A stretch of DNA of 64,000 nt, taken from Pedobacter glucosidilyticus DSM 23534 (GTDB taxonomy: Bacteria; Bacteroidota; Bacteroidia; Sphingobacteriales; Sphingobacteriaceae). The stretch lies in the NCBI RefSeq assembly GCF_000425145.1, contig NZ_AULF01000014.1:1-64000 (forward strand), given 5' to 3'. Position numbers and translations under genes: made by a program. The number at the start of each line of letters is the position of its first letter. Within the stretch, counting starts at the first letter, position 1. Of the stretch, positions 61,052 through 64,000 are shown piece by piece. The notes beneath the pieces are model-generated. The model had not been told where the DNA came from, ran no database searches, and saw only the letters and a program-made list of their open reading frames with translations.

Positions 61052-62842
61052 ATGGCAACAATAGAAAAAAAATCAATCAAAGGAGGTGAGTTCATAATCA
61101 CCGAAACAGATTTTCAGGATGTTTTTATTCCAGAAGAGTTTGATGAAGAACAATTAATGATTAAGAAAACCTGCGAAGACTTCTTACAAGCAGAAGTATT
61201 CCCAAATTTGGATAGGATTGATAAGTTGGAAGAAGGTCTTATGCCATCTTTAATGGATAAGGCAGGAGAACTGGGTTTACTAGCTGTTTCAATTCCGGAA
61301 GAATATGGCGGTTTTGGTAAAAACTTCAATACTTCTATGTTGGTAGCTGATGCTGTAGGTGCTGGTCACTCATTCGCGGTAGCTTTATCAGCACATACCG
61401 GAATTGGTACTTTACCTATTCTTTATTATGGTAACGAGGAGCAAAAAGCTAAATACATTCCTAAACTTGCTTCTGGCGAGTGGAAAGCGGCTTATTGTTT
61501 AACAGAGCCAAACTCTGGTTCTGATGCTAATAGCGGAAGAACAAAGGCTAAATTAAATGCAGAGGGTACACATTACATCATTAACGGACAAAAAATGTGG
61601 ATTACCAATGGTGGTTTTGCCGATGTTTTCATTGTTTTTGCTAAAATAGATGATGATAAAAATTTAACAGCTTTCATCGTAGAGAAAGATTTTGGTGGCG
61701 TAACCATGAACCCGGAAGAGCATAAAATGGGTATTAAAGGTTCTTCTACCCGTCAGGTTTTCTTTAACGATTGCCCTGTTCCGGTAGAAAATATGCTTTC
61801 AGAGCGTGAAAACGGCTTTAAAATAGCGGTTAACATTCTTAACATTGGTCGTATTAAATTAGGGGCTGCGGCTATTGGCTCATCCCGTAAGGTGATAGAT
61901 TATGCTGTTAATTATGCAAATGAGCGAGTTCAATTTGGGCTTCCAATTTCGAAATTTGGAGCTATCAGATATAAATTAGCAGAAATGGCCACCCGCAACT
62001 TTGCGGTTGAAAGCGCTGCTTACAGGGCCGGACAAAATATTGATGATGCTTATGATAGATTAGTTGCCGGTGGTATGGATTCTGGTAAGGCTAAACTTAA
62101 ATCTACCGAGGAATTTGCTGTAGAATGCGCCATCTTAAAAGTTTGGGGTTCAGAAATGTTAGATTATATTGTTGATGAAGGCGTACAAGTTTACGGCGGC
62201 ATGGGCTTCTCTGCAGATGCTCCTATGGATAGAGCTTACCGCGATAGCCGTATCAACCGTATCTTTGAAGGCACCAATGAGATTAACCGTTTGCTTCTTG
62301 TAGATATGCTCTTGAAAAGAGCTATGAAAGGCGAACTAGATTTGATGACACCAGCACAAGCGGTAGCGGGCGAGTTAATGTCTATTCCTGATTTCTCTGA
62401 GGAGGATGATACTTTATTTGCAGCAGAAAAGAAAGCGCTTAAAAATATCAAAAAAGCAGGTTTAATGATAGCCGGTGCTGCTGTACAAAAACTGATGATG
62501 ACTTTAGCCAAAGAGCAAGAAATCTTGATGAATATCGCCGATATTATTGGTGAAGCTTACATTGCTGAGTCGACTATTTTAAGAGTAGAGAAATTAGTAG
62601 CCATGCGTGGCGAGGAGGCCGCCGCCGGACAAATTGATATGATGCGTATTTATATGCAACAAGCTGTTGATAAAGTTTATTTAGCAGGTAAAGAAGCATT
62701 AAATTCTTTTGCCGAAGGCGATGAATTAAACATGATGTTGATGGGCTTAAGAAGGTTTACCAAAGTTGCACCTTTTAATATCAAGGATGCAAGACAAAGA
62801 GTAGCAAAACAATTGATAGAAGCTAATAAATACTGCTACTAG
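61052..62842 (+). CDS. Acyl-CoA dehydrogenase
   Basis: A 596-residue FAD enzyme from ATG 61052. ACAD motifs: AAYCLTEPNSGSDA, KMWITNGGFAD, MGIKGSSTRQVFF and VQVYGGMGFSADAPMDRAYRDSRI with catalytic-region Glu in IFEGTNEINR. It is about 200 residues longer than classical ACADs, with a C-terminal helical extension (from about 410) as in VLCAD-like forms. It performs the first step of beta-oxidation, feeding the FadB-like enzyme. A strong terminator follows, so it ends the cluster. Confidence 0.94.
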   Translation: MATIEKKSIKGGEFIITETDFQDVFIPEEFDEEQLMIKKTCEDFLQAEVFPNLDRIDKLEEGLMPSLMDKAGELGLLAVSIPEEYGGFGKNFNTSMLVADAVGAGHSFAVALSAHTGIGTLPILYYGNEEQKAKYIPKLASGEWKAAYCLTEPNSGSDANSGRTKAKLNAEGTHYIINGQKMWITNGGFADVFIVFAKIDDDKNLTAFIVEKDFGGVTMNPEEHKMGIKGSSTRQVFFNDCPVPVENMLSERENGFKIAVNILNIGRIKLGAAAIGSSRKVIDYAVNYANERVQFGLPISKFGAIRYKLAEMATRNFAVESAAYRAGQNIDDAYDRLVAGGMDSGKAKLKSTEEFAVECAILKVWGSEMLDYIVDEGVQVYGGMGFSADAPMDRAYRDSRINRIFEGTNEINRLLLVDMLLKRAMKGELDLMTPAQAVAGELMSIPDFSEEDDTLFAAEKKALKNIKKAGLMIAGAAVQKLMMTLAKEQEILMNIADIIGEAYIAESTILRVEKLVAMRGEEAAAGQIDMMRIYMQQAVDKVYLAGKEALNSFAEGDELNMMLMGLRRFTKVAPFNIKDARQRVAKQLIEANKYCY

Positions 62843-62884
62843 AAGAAAAAAGTATAAAAACTAACTAACTAAATTTTATACTAT

Positions 62885-62918
62885 AGTTCGGGGTGGAATA
62901 TCACCTCGAACTTTTTTG
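62885..62918 (+). terminator. Terminator of the fatty acid oxidation cluster
   Basis: AGTTCGGGGTG (62885-62895) and CACCTCGAACT (62902-62912) form an 11-bp stem with one G-T pair and a 6-nt loop, followed by a T-run (62912-62917). The remaining 62919-63064 holds no gene. Confidence 0.88.
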
Positions 62919-63064
62919 TTTTTATAGCGTCTGTTTCTCATATTTAAGCCAGCCTGTAACGAGTGCCTAACATGGCTTACCCCATGCTATCGGTTCTAAT
63001 CATTCTTATTTGAATGAAATTATTAAAGTAATACTAATTTTACCTATGGTAATATATGAACATT

Positions 63065-63436
63065 TCAAAATAAGTTGACGAACTTTGAAAGTAATTCTTC
63101 CCCAAACACCCAAACTATTCCGGGGCCAACAGCCCATAAAAAGCAAACCAAAGCCCCAAACATAATAATAAGTAAGTTTTTCAAGATTTTATTTCTTTGA
63201 AACTTATTCGGAAAAAAATAATCAGTGGTTAAAGTACCAAGAAAAAGAATTAGAAATATTATTGGGAGGTATAAGATGATTAACAGAAGTAATTGAATTA
63301 ATTTTTGTAGACCGACTATTATTAAATTATTCGAGTGTGATTTGATAACATAAATAAATAATATGTAACCTAAAGCGCATAAAATTATTACAGAAATAGC
63401 ATAAAAGTATCTTTTAAAATCTTCAATTTTTCTCAT
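63065..63436 (-). CDS. Small membrane protein of unknown function
   Basis: A 123-residue protein with three hydrophobic helices at about 10-30 (FYAISVIILCALGYILFIYVI), 40-68 (LIQLLLLIILYLPIIFLILFL) and 86-112 (LLIIMFGALVCFLWAVGPGIV), joined by a basic loop (NKFQRNKILK). No family recognised. It stands alone, 85 bp downstream of the DUF2971-like gene on the same strand. Confidence 0.6.
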   Translation of the reverse strand: MRKIEDFKRYFYAISVIILCALGYILFIYVIKSHSNNLIIVGLQKLIQLLLLIILYLPIIFLILFLGTLTTDYFFPNKFQRNKILKNLLIIMFGALVCFLWAVGPGIVWVFGEELLSKFVNLF

Positions 63437-63521
63437 GTTTTGTTGATTTTTAAATGTGATCTAGCTCAAATTCAATCAAGAATTATAATTTTTAATTGCC
63501 ATTTTGATTAGATTTTAAATT

Positions 63522-64000
63522 TTAAAGCCAACTATCATTTATTTTTGAATAACAAATTTCGAAATTCAAGTTATGCTCTTTTTTTATTTGTTCAATTAAC
63601 TTAACAAATTCAGGTTTTGAACTTTGGGATATATGAACTTTCTTAATTAAAGTTTTCAAATCAATATCCACAAGATTTTCTTTATTCTTCTCATAGTCCT
63701 CATTTACTGTTATGCATCTTAATTCATTTTCAAATGAATAAAAATCAAATTTTGTCATAAATGGATAGAATAGATTTCCTAAATCAAAAAAATATTTTTT
63801 TTCGTGGATATAATTTATCTCTCCAATATAAATGGATTTTGTTGTCATATTGAATGACTCCTTTAATGAATATAAATCAGTTTGGATGGCAACGCCTGAT
63901 TTATTTTTAGCATACATTTTCCATAATGCAAAGGACTCTCTTTCAGCATAACTCCAACTAGAAATTAAAAAAGTCTTCCTACAAACATTTTCAATATAAT
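63522..64000 (-). CDS. DUF2971-like protein, partial at window edge
   Basis: The frame is open from 63522 to the end of the window, so the true start lies beyond 64000; ATG 63917 is internal. The visible part reads SWSYAERESFALWKMYAKNK then SGVAIQTDLYSLKES, the conserved core of DUF2971 (Trp near Glu-Ser, aliphatic-Trp, G-hydrophobic-AI), followed by FYSFENELRCI. The family is often found in accessory and defence-type regions, but its activity is not established. Confidence 0.65.
   Translation of the reverse strand, partial: YIENVCRKTFLISSWSYAERESFALWKMYAKNKSGVAIQTDLYSLKESFNMTTKSIYIGEINYIHEKKYFFDLGNLFYPFMTKFDFYSFENELRCITVNEDYEKNKENLVDIDLKTLIKKVHISQSSKPEFVKLIEQIKKEHNLNFEICYSKINDSWL

Noticed and set aside
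62940..63010. Possible degraded insertion-sequence end near ACATGGCTTACCCCATG
   Set aside because: The GC-richer stretch recalls repeat remnants, but I found no inverted ends or transposase sequence to support it.
1..64000. tRNA, rRNA or classic riboswitch
   Set aside because: I saw no cloverleaf, rRNA-like sequence or recognisable aptamer in the gaps; the gaps examined are AT-rich or repeats.

Overview
The window looks like a chromosomal segment of a Bacteroidota bacterium, most likely Sphingobacteriaceae (Pedobacter-like). This rests on AT-rich DNA, several promoter matches to the Bacteroidota -7 element TAnnTTTG, many lipoproteins, Rhs proteins of the [14 protein letters not shown] type, and a CheB/CheR/response-regulator/hybrid-kinase island typical of that group. 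No taxonomy was computed.

Layout. (1) 1-770: two XRE-type HTH genes on the minus strand with a terminator; the second has lost its 5' end at a junction near 770. (2) 735-10464: an accessory island of orphan Rhs modules, all on the plus strand. Six toxin-like tails (A-F) are each followed at once by a small gene, five of them lipoproteins, so these look like effector/immunity pairs. Tails B-E still carry conserved Rhs core of very different lengths; a seventh core fragment (G) has no tail. No full-length rhs gene is present. (3) 10526-10652: a palindromic dispersed repeat. (4) 10726-33535: a complete nitrate assimilation region. It contains outer-membrane porin and ABC transporter nrtABD; MFS transporter narK; a NasA-NasB fusion nitrate reductase; an unusual nitrite-reductase-like/rubredoxin fusion; a TSUP permease; moaA, moaD, moaE, mobA and a SelW-like protein; a Crp/Fnr regulator with an N-terminal cysteine cluster; nirB, nirD, moaCB and moeA; and a divergent SUMT for siroheme. 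Together these take nitrate from outer membrane to ammonium and make both cofactors (Moco and, in part, siroheme).

(5) 33528-37482: sugar genes, with a NUDIX-type regulator having a degenerate Nudix box, two aldose 1-epimerases (one lipoprotein, one cytoplasmic) and a BadF-type N-acetylglucosamine kinase. (6) 37484-43916: an orphan response regulator and a MarR-controlled RND efflux operon with a palindromic operator. (7) 44051-48336: an M61 peptidase, a small beta-barrel protein and a long-chain acyl-CoA ligase. (8) 48343-48750: a second dispersed repeat. (9) 48757-56051: a signalling island (REC, CheB, CheR, REC, CHASE3-GAF hybrid kinase with three REC domains, REC-PAS kinase). (10) 56254-62842: a MarR-controlled beta-oxidation cluster (FadB-like, thiolase, acyl-CoA dehydrogenase), invaded by purine-rich 14-bp repeats and an S23-type four-helix-bundle gene. 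(11) 63065-64000: a small membrane protein and a DUF2971-like gene cut by the window edge.

The least ordinary parts are the orphan Rhs array, with short scars of the core crossover motif at cassette boundaries, and the siroheme-less nitrite-reductase-like/rubredoxin protein in the nitrate operon.
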